Origin: Desulfobacterales bacterium
GTDB lineage: Bacteria > Desulfobacterota > Desulfobacteria > Desulfobacterales > SURF-7
Length of the DNA: 45,197 nucleotides
Assembly (NCBI GenBank): GCA_028277765.1
Contig: JANQFQ010000039.1
Coordinates: 1-45,197, forward strand
Reading direction: 5' to 3'
In this document: positions 7,661-15,243 of the stretch, one piece after another
Layout: the number at the start of each line of letters is the position of its first letter
Position numbering within the stretch: the stretch's first letter is position 1
Translations under genes and position numbers: made by a program
The notes under the pieces: model-generated
Databases searched by the model: none
What the model saw: only the letters and a program-made list of their open reading frames with translations
Told to the model about the DNA's origin: nothing

Positions 7661-7763
7661 GTGGTCGTTGTCAGCGAAACGGTGGTCGTGATCGTAATCG
7701 ACATATTTTTCAGCAAGGTATTCTTCCATTCGATCACGACAACGATCACGATCACATCCACGA
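7661..7763. repeat. Imperfect inverted repeat of GTCGTGATC units
   Basis: GTGGTCGTTGTC and GGTGGTCGTGATCGTAATCG (7661-7701) face CGATCACGACAACGATCACG and ATCACATCCACG (7730-7763). Shorter GACCACG/ATCACGAC pieces recur at 3002-3040, 12418-12451 and 15283-15293. Confidence 0.5.
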
Positions 7764-7800
7764 TTAAAACATAATTTAATAACTGTTTGCTGTGATCATA

Positions 7801-7930
7801 GAAAATAATAAGTGTGGTTTTGAATCGTATCTGGCATGATGATTGATTTAATAAGACAAGTACCATATAAAGCAGTCTTTCATCTAAAACCTGTCTAATA
7901 ATAGAACTCTAAAACACAAGATCCTTGTGT
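7801..7930. repeat. Dispersed repeat R, copy A
   Basis: Contains AATAAGTGTGGTTTTGAATC, ATATAAAGCAGTCTTTCATC and an imperfect palindrome CACAAGATCCTTGTG (7915-7929). Copy B lies at 8866-9010 and a partial copy C at 9713-9750. Each copy lies a short distance upstream of a single accessory gene. Confidence 0.55.
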
Positions 7931-8010
7931 TTTCCTTAAGTTTGATATAAACAGATTGGCAAGCGGTCGCAAGAGGCGGCTAGTGAAAACAAAGATAAAG
8001 GATTATACTC

Positions 8011-8529
8011 ATGTCTAGAAAAAAATCGATTATCCCAGTAGAAAAAATTAAACAACGTATTTTGCTTATAAGAGGTGAAAAGGTTATTGTTGATGCAGAT
8101 CTTGCAGAATTTTATGGCGTCACAACAAAACGTCTCAATGAACAAATCAAACGGAACAAAGGACGTTTTCCTCATGATTTTATGTTTCGCCTTTCAGTTA
8201 AGGAAAAAGCTGAGGTGGTCGCAAAATGCGACCACCTCTCAAAGCTGAAGTATTCCAAAGCGTTACCCCATGTTTTTACTGAACATGGTGCAATAATGGC
8301 GGCTACGGTCCTTAATTCACCAAGAGCTGTTGAAACAAGTGTATTTATTGTAAGAGCATTTGTAAAATTGCGCCGCATCATTGCTGACAATCAGGTATTA
8401 TCCAGAAAAATTGTGCAAATAGAACGGCGCCTAGCTGACCATGATGAACTGATTATAGAAGTCATACAAGTTATAAAACAACTATTAAAACCTGATCCAC
8501 CACCAAAGAAAAGGCAGATTGGATTTTAA
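8011..8529 (+). CDS. ORF6N-domain protein
   Basis: A 172-residue protein whose first 100 residues match the ORF6N domain: IPVEKIKQRILLIRGEKVIV, DADLAEFYGVTTKRLNEQIK, RFPHDFMFRL, and FTEHGAIMAATVL. ORF6N is a presumed DNA-binding domain of phage anti-repressor and KilA-N type proteins, common on mobile elements. The C-terminal 50 residues form a helical segment (SRKIVQIERRLADHDE) followed by a basic tail. AAGGA lies about nine bases before the ATG. It stands alone in repeat-rich DNA and is probably phage- or island-derived cargo. Its target and role cannot be read from the sequence. Confidence 0.85.
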   Translation: MSRKKSIIPVEKIKQRILLIRGEKVIVDADLAEFYGVTTKRLNEQIKRNKGRFPHDFMFRLSVKEKAEVVAKCDHLSKLKYSKALPHVFTEHGAIMAATVLNSPRAVETSVFIVRAFVKLRRIIADNQVLSRKIVQIERRLADHDELIIEVIQVIKQLLKPDPPPKKRQIGF

Positions 8530-8531
8530 AC

Positions 8532-8764
8532 ATATATTGGGATGAAGCTAATACAATGTTTAAAAAGGCAATAAAAAGAAATCCAAAGTCTCCTTTTGTT
8601 CTTCAAAATTTTAAAATATTTTTATTTCATGAGAAGAACCCTGAAAGAGAAATAAACCTTGCAACCAAAAAAACTTTTTTGATGAAAAAGATTTAAAAAT
8701 TAAGGATGATAAAATCACTATACATTCAAGAGGGCTCAGTGTCATTTATTGGTATGAAAAATAA
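8532..8764 (+). pseudogene. Decayed TPR-like gene fragment with a frameshift
   Basis: In the frame from 8532 the translation YWDEANTMFKKAIKRNPKSP followed by FVLQNFKIFLFHEKNP has the look of one TPR unit. The frame stops at 8694, but a shift at a six-T run (8675-8680) continues as FDEKDLKIKDDKITIHSRGL and SVIYWYEK, with TAA at 8762-8764. No upstream part of the gene remains. This is a remnant, not a working gene. Confidence 0.45.
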
Positions 8765-8865
8765 TTTAGATCAGTAGTCTTAGCATATCATTGTGGTATT
8801 AATTATGTTAAAAATGACAAAAAAATATCGCAAAAATTATGATATGAAATAATTATTCAAAAGAA

Positions 8866-9010
8866 AAAATAAGTGTGATTCTGACAAAATATGGGTGAAA
8901 GTCCACTTGTTTTTTTTGAATTGAGATGACAAATTATATAAAGTAGTGTTTCATCTGAAACCGGTCTGAAATTTATAATTCGAAAACATAAAACCACAAG
9001 ATCTTGTGTT
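8866..9010. repeat. Dispersed repeat R, copy B
   Basis: Matches copy A in AATAAGTGTG, in ATATAAAGTAGTGTTTCATC, and in the closing perfect palindrome CACAAGATCTTGTG (8996-9009). The central parts differ. Confidence 0.55.
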
Positions 9011-9036
9011 TCAGTTGTGATGTAATTTTTTAATTT

Positions 9037-9129
9037 ACCAAAAATGGTGATGAATCCATGAATAACGGTGTTATTCACAATTTTTGTTGATTTTTACCGG
9101 AATTAACCGGTTCATTCATCATTTTTGGT
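9037..9129. repeat. Nested hairpin cluster just upstream of the 9155 gene
   Basis: An outer stem pairs ACCAAAAAT (9037-9045) plus GATGAAT (9049-9055) with ATTCATC (9114-9120) plus ATTTTTGGT (9121-9129), leaving a three-base bulge on one arm. Inside it lie two further perfect hairpins, GAATAAC/GTTATTC (9060-9066 with 9070-9076) and ACCGG/CCGGT (9096-9100 with 9107-9111). The stem-with-bulge form resembles an integron attC, but the AAC of the left core site is missing. Confidence 0.5.
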
Positions 9130-9154
9130 GTTCAATAATTGTTATGTGTAAAAA

Positions 9155-9517
9155 ATGAAAATTGAATTTCACAATATTAATGAAATCAGAATGGGAAGCC
9201 CTTTTATGGTGGCGGAAAAGGTGTTAATCGAAGATTGGCCATATGAGCTTCCTGAATATGAGTTTCAAGATAGATATCTGTATGATTCGGCGAGAAAGTT
9301 TTCAGTCTTAATCAAGTGGGATATCGATGAAGAGAACAACCCAGGTTTTAGGCCAGTTATTTTGATTGAAAAGACCAAAGAGCATATAGAACTTGATAGA
9401 ATAGCAGGTTGTTGTAAAACATTATCAGCAGAAAAAAACAATTTGCTTTTAGATGTTTTCAGGGGTTCTGGAGTTGAAAAAGTAAAGGTAAAAATACCAA
9501 AACTATTGTTAACATAA
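9155..9517 (+). CDS. Small hypothetical protein in a cassette-like setting
   Basis: A 120-residue soluble, acidic protein with no signal or membrane segment; notable stretches are EDWPYELPEYEFQDRYLYDS, FSVLIKWDIDEENNPGFRPV and LDRIAGCCK. I do not recognise the family; its size and character resemble immunity-type or integron-cassette proteins, but that is only an impression. No ribosome site precedes the ATG, which lies seven bases after GTTATGT (9141-9147), a six-of-seven match to the GTTRRRY cassette junction. Its TAA (9515-9517) lies inside the left core site of the attC-like repeat, the arrangement typical of gene cassettes. Confidence 0.6.
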   Translation: MKIEFHNINEIRMGSPFMVAEKVLIEDWPYELPEYEFQDRYLYDSARKFSVLIKWDIDEENNPGFRPVILIEKTKEHIELDRIAGCCKTLSAEKNNLLLDVFRGSGVEKVKVKIPKLLLT

Positions 9518-9639
9518 CAAGGTGCTGGTAGTAACAGGTAAAGCCGAGCCGATTTTGTTTTTTTGCGGAAGCTTTTTTTAAACTAACATTTACCAAGGCT
9601 TATGTTGGCTTTACCTGTACCACAGCACCGGCGTTAAAA
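9512..9639 (+). repeat. attC: Integron attC-like recombination site
   Basis: A 128-base imperfect inverted repeat with the attC layout. The left core is ACATAAC (9512-9518; RYYYAAC, six of seven) and the right core GTTAAAA (9633-9639; GTTRRRY, six of seven). Inside these, GGTGCTG (9521-9527) pairs with CAGCACC (9623-9629), and ACAGGTAAAGCC (9534-9545) pairs with GGCTTTACCTGT (9607-9618), with unpaired bases between the blocks (six against four). The length is close to that of Vibrio cassette repeats. It starts at the stop codon of the gene before it, as attC sites do. No integrase gene is in the window. Confidence 0.65.
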
Positions 9640-9712
9640 TCATATATTGTGTTTTGAATTTTTTAGCCTGAGGTGAAAGATACTTCAATTAACACTTTAA
9701 CGAGATAAGAGA

Positions 9713-9750
9713 GCAAAATAAGTGGGTTTTTGAATCTAATCTGGCATTGA
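9713..9750. repeat. Dispersed repeat R, partial copy C
   Basis: AAAATAAGTGGGTTTTTGAA followed by TCTAATCTGGCATTGAGA matches the left part of copy A at 7801. It lies just upstream of the gene at 9793. Confidence 0.45.
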
Positions 9751-9792
9751 GATATGAACAAAAAAGACACTTCTACATAATCTCTAATATAA

Positions 9793-10203
9793 ATGAATAC
9801 TATATTAATTATACCAAAAAAAATTATTGAGCCAATAGAATACGAAGGAATAAAATTTTCTAAATGTACCTTTATTGATATTTGGCTTGATGATGAACCA
9901 ATCGATAAAATTGATAATTTTGAAGATAGTACCGTTTTTTGGGAAGAACTCAAGAAATCGACATTATGCTCTGGCAATTATCTGATTTTCACTTGTTACT
10001 GTGGGGTTGCGGAAGACGCAGGATGGGATCCTATCAGTGTTGAACACACTGACGATAAAGTAATCTGGCAATTTTCAAGAGAAACAGATGCGAAGTATGA
10101 ATTTGATAAAATTGAATATTTGGAACAAGTTCAGTCGTGCGAGAATACACTCGACCTAATTTCGTATCCTCTCGCAGTCCCAATAGCAGTTTGGCCACAA
10201 TAA
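9793..10203 (+). CDS. Small hypothetical protein, possible immunity-type
   Basis: A 136-residue soluble acidic protein without signal or membrane segment. The central part LIFTCYCGVAEDAGWDPISV followed by HTDDKVIWQF and later KYEFDKIEYLEQV resembles small bacterial proteins with a CGxxEDAGW core that I have seen among immunity-like orphans, but I cannot name the family. It starts after the attC-like junction and repeat R copy C and has no clear ribosome site. It converges on the leftward TPR gene that ends at 10277, with 73 bases between. No attC-like structure follows it. Confidence 0.6.
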   Translation: MNTILIIPKKIIEPIEYEGIKFSKCTFIDIWLDDEPIDKIDNFEDSTVFWEELKKSTLCSGNYLIFTCYCGVAEDAGWDPISVEHTDDKVIWQFSRETDAKYEFDKIEYLEQVQSCENTLDLISYPLAVPIAVWPQ

Positions 10204-10276
10204 CGTTAATTAAATATGGAACATAAATGGTGAGATAACTTCAATTATGGCAAAGTGGCGAATAAAATTCTACCAG

Positions 10277-12040
10277 TTATTGATTTTGTTTAACTGTTTT
10301 AAATGAAAATTTCAGGTTTAGATATTCAATGATATCTGAGGAAATTTTAAGGCCGGAATAGAAAATGAGCCAGAAGGCTATGGCCGGAACATCTACGCCA
10401 AACGTTCCCACCGGTTCAGGAAAATAATCTAATGCCGTTGCCATGCCCATTGCCGCGGGCAGAGATGTCAGTAGCAGGAAAGTATTGGTAAACAAGTCCT
10501 TCATGAAATTTCTGATACTCCGGACCGACAGGATAAGCTGTGTCAGGATAATGCCCGTAACAGTAAGGCTGTCTGATAATGAATAAAGACAAGGGCCGTA
10601 AATAATAACAATTAACAGCACACAAATGATGAATGCTTTATGCGATCGCCCCTTGCCGCTCATGGCCCAGCCGAACATCCCGGCAGCGTGGATAAAAAAG
10701 AATTCATTAAAAATAATGATCCCCGCGTTCCACGCGATATGTGTCCTGAAAAAATCCGGAAAAATAAAAAACAGTATGCCCGCCGCCATCATAACAATAT
10801 TGGATACCTGTTTGCCGAAAAAGCTTAAAAGGGTGACCTTTATTTTTTTTTCCGCTTCTTCCTCATCCTCTGATGAAAAGGCATAAATTCTAAAGAAAAA
10901 ATAGAGGCCCACGAAAAATAAGAGTAACAGCCATACCCATAACGGAGGCTTTTCCAGGTTACGGCCACCAGTAAGTACCTTTCGGTAATCTTCATCCAGC
11001 TGAACAGCCAGTACGCTGTTTTTCCCCAAACGGCTAACAACATCCTTTAACGTCTCTTTGTGCAAAGCATGTGCCTGAGCGTGTTTTTTCTGTTTCAAGT
11101 AATTTATCGCCAGCAAGTTCTTCATGGAAGCTTCCTGGTCGAGCTGTCCTTTTTCTTTGAACGTAGCAGCAGCATCTTTGTAAATCGCTTCAGCTAACAC
11201 AAATTTTTTCTGATATTCATACACTTCAGCCAGTTTTAGCCGATATCTGTCTGCCTGTTTTCCTCCTTCTGTTTTTTCATTTAAGTCAATCAAGCTTTTA
11301 AATACTTTTTCCGCGTCAGCATACTTTTCCTGCTTTGAATAAATTCTCGCCAGGCTGATAAAAGGCCATTTAAGGGTTGGATAATCCGGTCCATGCCCCT
11401 TTTCATACAACTGAATCGCTTTTCGCAGAAGCATGACCGCGTTATTATAATTCTTCGCCTTCTCAAGCTTGATCGCCCGGCTCCTCATATTATTAGCTGC
11501 TTTATCCAAGTATGACACTACATCAGGGTGTTTTGGTCCTAGAAGCTCTTCTTTTATCGAAGCTGACCGATCAAGAACCAAGAGACCTTTTTTAAACTGA
11601 CCTGACTGCATATAAAGATAAAACAGACGCCCAAGGATTATGGCTGCATCTTCACTCTGCTCACCGGAATTTTTCTCCGCCATTTCAAGAGCCTGCTCTG
11701 TTTTACTTATCGCGCCAGCATAATCATTTTTTTTTGCCAGGGTAATCGCTTCCTTGAGCAGATAATCCCACGGCTTTATATAGGTGTGTTTTTTTGAATG
11801 GTCTGGAGTAGTACTATTGCTGGGATTTTTTGGAGATGTCTCCTTTAAGATTTTTTCAACATCTTCTTCAGGATAGCTATAAACTATGCCAAAAGCCTTA
11901 TACTTGACTTTACCGTCCTCTTTCCACACCTTCTCTACATCCAGCCGCATACCGTTTTTCAGAATGATTGTGTCAGCAAAAAGATAAAAAGGACAAAGTA
12001 AAATTGATAGGAATAGAGTTGTATTTCGTATGATAGTCAT
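10277..12040 (-). CDS. TPR-repeat membrane protein with secreted N-terminal domain
   Basis: A 587-residue protein. A signal sequence (cleavage near LFADTIIL) is followed by a small beta-rich domain, TIILKNGMRLDVEKVW, of the kind that precedes TPRs in other Desulfobacterota secreted proteins. Residues about 95-345 are kinesin-light-chain-like tetratricopeptides (for example YADAEKVFKSLIDLNEK). A transmembrane segment near 370 (PLWVWLLLLFFVGLYFFF) leads, after an acidic cytoplasmic loop SSEDEEEAEKK, to about six more membrane segments. So the TPR part probably faces the periplasm and scaffolds another protein; the partner is unknown. It appears to stand alone, with repeats on its 5' side. Ribosome binding is weak (GAG). 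Confidence 0.7.
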   Translation of the reverse strand: MTIIRNTTLFLSILLCPFYLFADTIILKNGMRLDVEKVWKEDGKVKYKAFGIVYSYPEEDVEKILKETSPKNPSNSTTPDHSKKHTYIKPWDYLLKEAITLAKKNDYAGAISKTEQALEMAEKNSGEQSEDAAIILGRLFYLYMQSGQFKKGLLVLDRSASIKEELLGPKHPDVVSYLDKAANNMRSRAIKLEKAKNYNNAVMLLRKAIQLYEKGHGPDYPTLKWPFISLARIYSKQEKYADAEKVFKSLIDLNEKTEGGKQADRYRLKLAEVYEYQKKFVLAEAIYKDAAATFKEKGQLDQEASMKNLLAINYLKQKKHAQAHALHKETLKDVVSRLGKNSVLAVQLDEDYRKVLTGGRNLEKPPLWVWLLLLFFVGLYFFFRIYAFSSEDEEEAEKKIKVTLLSFFGKQVSNIVMMAAGILFFIFPDFFRTHIAWNAGIIIFNEFFFIHAAGMFGWAMSGKGRSHKAFIICVLLIVIIYGPCLYSLSDSLTVTGIILTQLILSVRSIRNFMKDLFTNTFLLLTSLPAAMGMATALDYFPEPVGTFGVDVPAIAFWLIFYSGLKISSDIIEYLNLKFSFKTVKQNQ

Positions 12041-12534
12041 TTTTTTATCTCGAAGGCACTTATTGTTAGATCCTGGATACTGGTCGTAGCGAAGCGTAGA
12101 TCCCGCTTCTTTTTAGCGGGGATGCTAGATACTGGATAACAACATAGCGAGAAGAAGCCCGCTTTGCACTCTATACCTTAATACCATAATCGTAGGTTGG
12201 TTTACGTTTTCCCACCCAACTAAAACATTTCGGATCTACCCAACCTACTACTTTTTTATTAAAGCCTTTAATCTTCGCGATAACCAACATAAATATCACG
12301 AAATATCCAAAACGCCGTAGGCTGGCTGTTTTTAAAAAATCGTTGTCTCCCGATTTTTTAAAAAACAAACACCTCAGTGATCTCCGTGGCTGTGGTGAAA
12401 AAAAAGAAAGAAAATCCGACCACGGCCACCGCTTTGCTGACCACGATCACGACTTTTTTAAAAATAACAGAGCGAAGCGATACATCAACTTTAGGCACTT
12501 GTAACTTTAGGCACTATGTTTTTTACTTTAGGCA
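12041..12534. repeat. Repeat-filled intergenic region
   Basis: No supported gene; frames here are repeat translations. It contains a CCCGCT/AGCGGG hairpin near 12107-12120, inverted GTAGGTTGG/CCAACCTAC (12192-12200 with 12240-12248), the ACGCCGTAGGC hairpin element (12312-12365), a CACAGAG-family relic (12369-12395), GACCACG and ATCACGAC units (12418-12451), and the start of a TTTAGGCACT repeat cluster (12486-12543). Confidence 0.65.
12312..12365 (+). repeat. ACGCCGTAGGC hairpin element, copy 2
   Basis: ACGCCGTAGGCTGG leads into arms TTTTTAAAAAATCG (12329-12342) and CGATTTTTTAAAAA (12351-12364), 14 bp with an eight-base loop. Confidence 0.6.
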
Positions 12535-12543
12535 CTATGTTTT
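12440..12543. repeat. Composite TTTAGGCACTATG repeat, left copy
   Basis: ATCACGAC is followed by three units of the ACTTTAGGCACT type; the last two read TTTAGGCACTATGTTTTTT. An inverted counterpart lies at 15244-15305. The stop codon of the leftward 4-TM gene (12535-12537) falls inside the last unit. Confidence 0.6.
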
Positions 12544-13035
12544 TTCCTGGTCCTCCGGCGTTCCATGGAGCGCTATCAGCTCGTCCATTTTGGGACGAAA
12601 AAATAGCATGGCAATTGCTGCGACTATCATAAAAGGATACAGTAATTGAAACTGGAGGGTCATAAAAAATAAGACCATGCCGTATATACCAACGCTTTCA
12701 CTTATTGCCAGTGTGATAAGCAGAACAACCATATACTTTCCAAAAACCATGTATCCACTCAGTCCCTCTGTGTTCTGCCCCTTTTTTCCCGACATGACTT
12801 TTAATAAAAATTTTTTTAGAAAAAATGCTAAGACAAGTTCACTGCACCCCACAACGATCAATATGTTTGTAAATAGTGTCAACGGAAAATCTTCAGACAA
12901 TGTCGGCTTAAAAGTTTGTGCCACCATGTGACATACAGCAATATAAATGAATAAAGATATAAACATAGCTCCCCATATGATCCACATAATTATCATTTTT
13001 GGTGCAAGCTGATCTTTTTCTTCTTGAGCAATCAT
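12535..13035 (-). CDS. Four-TM membrane protein, weakly ATP-synthase-c-like
   Basis: A 166-residue integral membrane protein with about four hydrophobic segments: WIIWGAMFISLFIYIAVCHM, a second at LFTNILIVVGCSELVLAFFL, a third MVVLLITLAISESVGIYGMV and a fourth LLYPFMIVAAIAMLFF. The third segment has the form of the carboxylate-bearing helix of F-type ATP synthase c subunits (AxxESxxIYGxV), including the acidic residue, but the protein is too long and lacks the usual glycine-rich first helix, so it is best called uncharacterised. GGGAGGGG lies just before the ATG, a strong ribosome site. The stop codon is inside a dispersed repeat, so the C-terminus may have been altered by its insertion. Confidence 0.65.
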   Translation of the reverse strand: MIAQEEKDQLAPKMIIMWIIWGAMFISLFIYIAVCHMVAQTFKPTLSEDFPLTLFTNILIVVGCSELVLAFFLKKFLLKVMSGKKGQNTEGLSGYMVFGKYMVVLLITLAISESVGIYGMVLFFMTLQFQLLYPFMIVAAIAMLFFRPKMDELIALHGTPEDQEKT

Positions 13036-13426
13036 GGTCCCCTCCCTGATGAAGATTTAACGAATAAATATTAAATATTTTTTTAATACTGGATTTATTT
13101 CAGCACTATGCTTTGATAATAAAAACACCATATCACAAACCATGGTGACATTACCATCATTTTTTCGTGTGGCATATTTTCCAGTTGTTTCCCAATATAC
13201 TTTGTGTTTTATCGTTGATAATCACTGGATTTATGTTATGAAATAATAATCCAGAAAAATGGGACATGTATCCTGTATGTACACCTTTTTTAAAGATTAT
13301 ACCGATGTAAAATCAAATAAGGAGCCTTAACAATTAAAAATGAATCAATAGTGCTAACAACTTATCGCAGGGTGGGCACAACCCAACTTACATTTTATTT
13401 TTTAATTAAATGAGAATAAGTGAGGC
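13036..13426. repeat. Intergenic region with recD-tail hairpin copy and palindromes
   Basis: No gene is supported. It contains a fourth, partial copy of the hairpin found after recD (GATAATCACTGGATTTATGT onward, about 13214-13260), a CACCAT/ATGGTG hairpin near 13128-13145, and a GGGTGGGCACAACCCAAC-type palindrome (about 13371-13388). Promoters for the divergent genes at 13035 and 13427 should lie here; I see none with good -35 and -10 boxes. Confidence 0.5.
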
Positions 13427-14059
13427 ATGAAAATAAGTTCAAAATCCATATCAATATCTATTCTTGTATTACTACTTCCCACATTACTTCTTGCTACTGA
13501 TATATCATTATTTGATGATATAGAATATGTTCTCCCTCTTGGACATCACAGAAAGGTCGATTATAATAAACTGAAATGCCGCATCATCGGCAAATTCGGT
13601 GATAACCGAAATAGCAATATACGCGGTCATAAACATGCGGGTATTGACATTCGAGGAGATTTTAGTGATACTGTTTATTCAATAGGCTCGGGCACCGTAA
13701 CACATATTTTTCGCTATTTCCCACACAAAACGATTTACATTAGACACAATGAAAACTTAGGTTTTCCCTTTTACTCTGTTTATATCCATGTTGAGGATAT
13801 TCAAGTTAATATAGGTGATGTTGTTACTGAAAATACTAATATTGGTAGAATATTTAATGAAGAAGAACTACAAGCAGCAGGTTTTGGGACACCTCCCCAT
13901 TTACATTTTGAAATCAGGCACGATATTAGTGATAATGGTGACGCGACTTTTGAAAGCATGAGTATATCCGAATTAAACAGGTACTGCATTGATCCTTTAA
14001 TCTTTTTTAAAAACATTAAAAAAAGAACGTTTTTTTCACATCAACTTTATAAACATTAA
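13427..14059 (+). CDS. M23-family (LytM-type) peptidase
   Basis: A 210-residue protein with a signal sequence (cleavage near LLATDIS). The metallopeptidase motifs are in place: HxxxD at 70-74 (HAGID) and HxH at 158-160 (HLHFEIR), with H121 in YIHVED as the further catalytic-type His. Members are peptidoglycan endopeptidases or, when catalytic residues are lost, activators of amidases; here the ligands look complete, so it is probably active in the periplasm. It starts a rightward run with the SIMPL gene 16 bases downstream and the DUF3592 gene 30 bases after that, which suggests one transcript. GAGG precedes the ATG closely. Confidence 0.85.
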   Translation: MKISSKSISISILVLLLPTLLLATDISLFDDIEYVLPLGHHRKVDYNKLKCRIIGKFGDNRNSNIRGHKHAGIDIRGDFSDTVYSIGSGTVTHIFRYFPHKTIYIRHNENLGFPFYSVYIHVEDIQVNIGDVVTENTNIGRIFNEEELQAAGFGTPPHLHFEIRHDISDNGDATFESMSISELNRYCIDPLIFFKNIKKRTFFSHQLYKH

Positions 14060-14075
14060 CAGAAAGGATACTAAT

Positions 14076-14801
14076 ATGTACAATGAAAATCAGTATGGAC
14101 CTGCTTTTATGGGATTATTTGTTGCCATTGGATTAGCTTTAAGCGGCTATTTTATTGGCCAAACCATGTATAACGCCAAAGTCGCTCTAAACACTGCTGA
14201 AGCTAAGGGCCTTGCTGAACGGCGCGTAACAGCAGATATTGCCAATTGGAATATCATCTACACCGAGACAGGGACGAGCCGGGAAGAGATTCCAAAGCTG
14301 TATAAACAGGCTGAGGGACACCAAAAAATCATCATCGATCTGCTAGAGGAGAATGGATTTGATGATAAAGAAATTGATGTCGGGGTGCTTGACTATAATT
14401 ATTATGAATATCGCGATGATAAGCAAGTGCTGGTCGACCAGAAACACTCTTTGATCGGTGTTATTAATATTGAGACAAAAAAAGTTGATCAGGTGAGTAA
14501 GGCTCGGACCAGTGTAAACAGGCTCATTGCCAAGGGGATTGATATTGAGAACAGTCCACCTGCTTACCTATTTACTAAGCTAAATGATATCAAACCAGAC
14601 ATGCTGCGCGAAGCAACTAAGAACGCACGCATTGCTGCCAATGAATTTGCCGAAAATGCAGGGGTGAAAGTTGGCAGTATCCGTAGTGCGCGGCAGGGCA
14701 GCTTCTATATTCGCGATGCTGGTGAAAAATATGGAGATACTAAAAAAATTGAAAAAGATGTACGCGTAGTGACAACTATTGATTTCTATCTAACGGAATA
14801 G
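14076..14801 (+). CDS. SIMPL-domain (DUF541) protein
   Basis: A 241-residue membrane-anchored protein: an N-terminal hydrophobic helix (GLFVAIGLALSGYFIGQTMY) and then the SIMPL domain, recognised by KGLAERRVTADIANW at its start and the repeated RTSVNRLIAKGI and EATKNARIAANEFAENAGVK pattern. Such periplasmic domains occur in many bacteria; a signalling or oxidative-stress role is reported for some members, but the biochemical function is unsettled. AAAGGA lies about eight bases before the ATG. It is the middle gene of the M23/SIMPL/DUF3592 set. Confidence 0.85.
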   Translation: MYNENQYGPAFMGLFVAIGLALSGYFIGQTMYNAKVALNTAEAKGLAERRVTADIANWNIIYTETGTSREEIPKLYKQAEGHQKIIIDLLEENGFDDKEIDVGVLDYNYYEYRDDKQVLVDQKHSLIGVINIETKKVDQVSKARTSVNRLIAKGIDIENSPPAYLFTKLNDIKPDMLREATKNARIAANEFAENAGVKVGSIRSARQGSFYIRDAGEKYGDTKKIEKDVRVVTTIDFYLTE

Positions 14802-14831
14802 AGGGGTCAATACATATAAGGGAGAAGAGCC

Positions 14832-15233
14832 ATGAAAAGCTCAATTTTGGCACCTCTTATTTTGCTAATAGCAGGTATTTGCCTGCTCACATTTGGTACG
14901 AAAGAGATCATCCAAGTAAACAGTTTTGTGTCAAACGGTGAAGAAGCCGATGGCGTTATCATAGAAATGAGGAAAGGAAGTACCAAATATCGCCCGCTTG
15001 TCCGTTTTCAAACAAAGCAGGGCGTAACTTATGAATTTTTACCCGGCAATGGGAGTAACCCGCCAATGTATGAAGTAGGTGAACACGTACCAGTAATATA
15101 CAATCCTGCGGCTCCCAGTTATGCTGTTATTAATACCTTTATTGAAATATGGCTGGGGCCATTGATTTATGCTGGAGTCGGTCTTCTCTTATTCTTTTCT
15201 TCCTGGTTGTCATGGAAGAAATCATCATCTTGA
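14832..15233 (+). CDS. DUF3592-type membrane protein
   Basis: A 133-residue protein with a hydrophobic segment at each end (LAPLILLIAGICLLTFGTKE and GPLIYAGVGLLLFFSSWLSW) and a soluble beta-rich middle (EADGVIIEMRKGSTKYRPLV, FQTKQGVTYEFLPGNGSNPP, VPVIYNPAAPSYAVI). This is the layout and signature of DUF3592, whose function is unknown. GGGAG lies nine bases before the ATG. It closes the M23/SIMPL set; just after its stop is the inverted TTTAGGCACTATG repeat. Confidence 0.75.
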   Translation: MKSSILAPLILLIAGICLLTFGTKEIIQVNSFVSNGEEADGVIIEMRKGSTKYRPLVRFQTKQGVTYEFLPGNGSNPPMYEVGEHVPVIYNPAAPSYAVINTFIEIWLGPLIYAGVGLLLFFSSWLSWKKSSS

Positions 15234-15243
15234 GCGGTGTAAT

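Larger units (their letters stand above)
7263..8010. repeat. Non-coding accessory stretch: recD copy 3, inverted and dispersed repeats
   Basis: No credible gene. From left to right: the right half of the GGGTCAAAT element; recD repeat copy 3 (7375-7560); an AT-rich part; an imperfect inverted repeat built from GTCGTGATC-type units (7661-7701 against 7730-7763); and the dispersed repeat of about 130 bases (7801-7930) that recurs before the gene at 9155. The frame on the minus strand at 7609-7866 is only a translation of these repeats. Confidence 0.6.
8530..9154. repeat. Gene-poor stretch with remnant gene, repeat R copy B and nested hairpins
   Basis: Apart from the decayed TPR-like fragment, this stretch holds repeat R copy B (8866-9010), including a perfect 14-base palindrome CACAAGATCTTGTG (8996-9009), and the nested hairpin cluster at 9037-9129. 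No intact gene is visible. Confidence 0.55.

Noticed and set aside
7609..7866. 85-codon frame on the minus strand rich in Val, Ile and Thr
   Set aside because: It translates the GTCGTGATC inverted repeat and repeat R; composition is an artefact.
10198..10282. CAATAAC (10198-10204) and GTTATTG (10276-10282) as a second attC site after the 9793 gene
   Set aside because: The outer 7-mers pair, but no inner complementary blocks exist, and the cores fit the consensus poorly. It is probably chance.
12171..12649. Frames on both strands in the 12.2-12.6 kb intergenic region
   Set aside because: They run through palindromic and TTTAGGCACT repeats and share no protein-like pattern.
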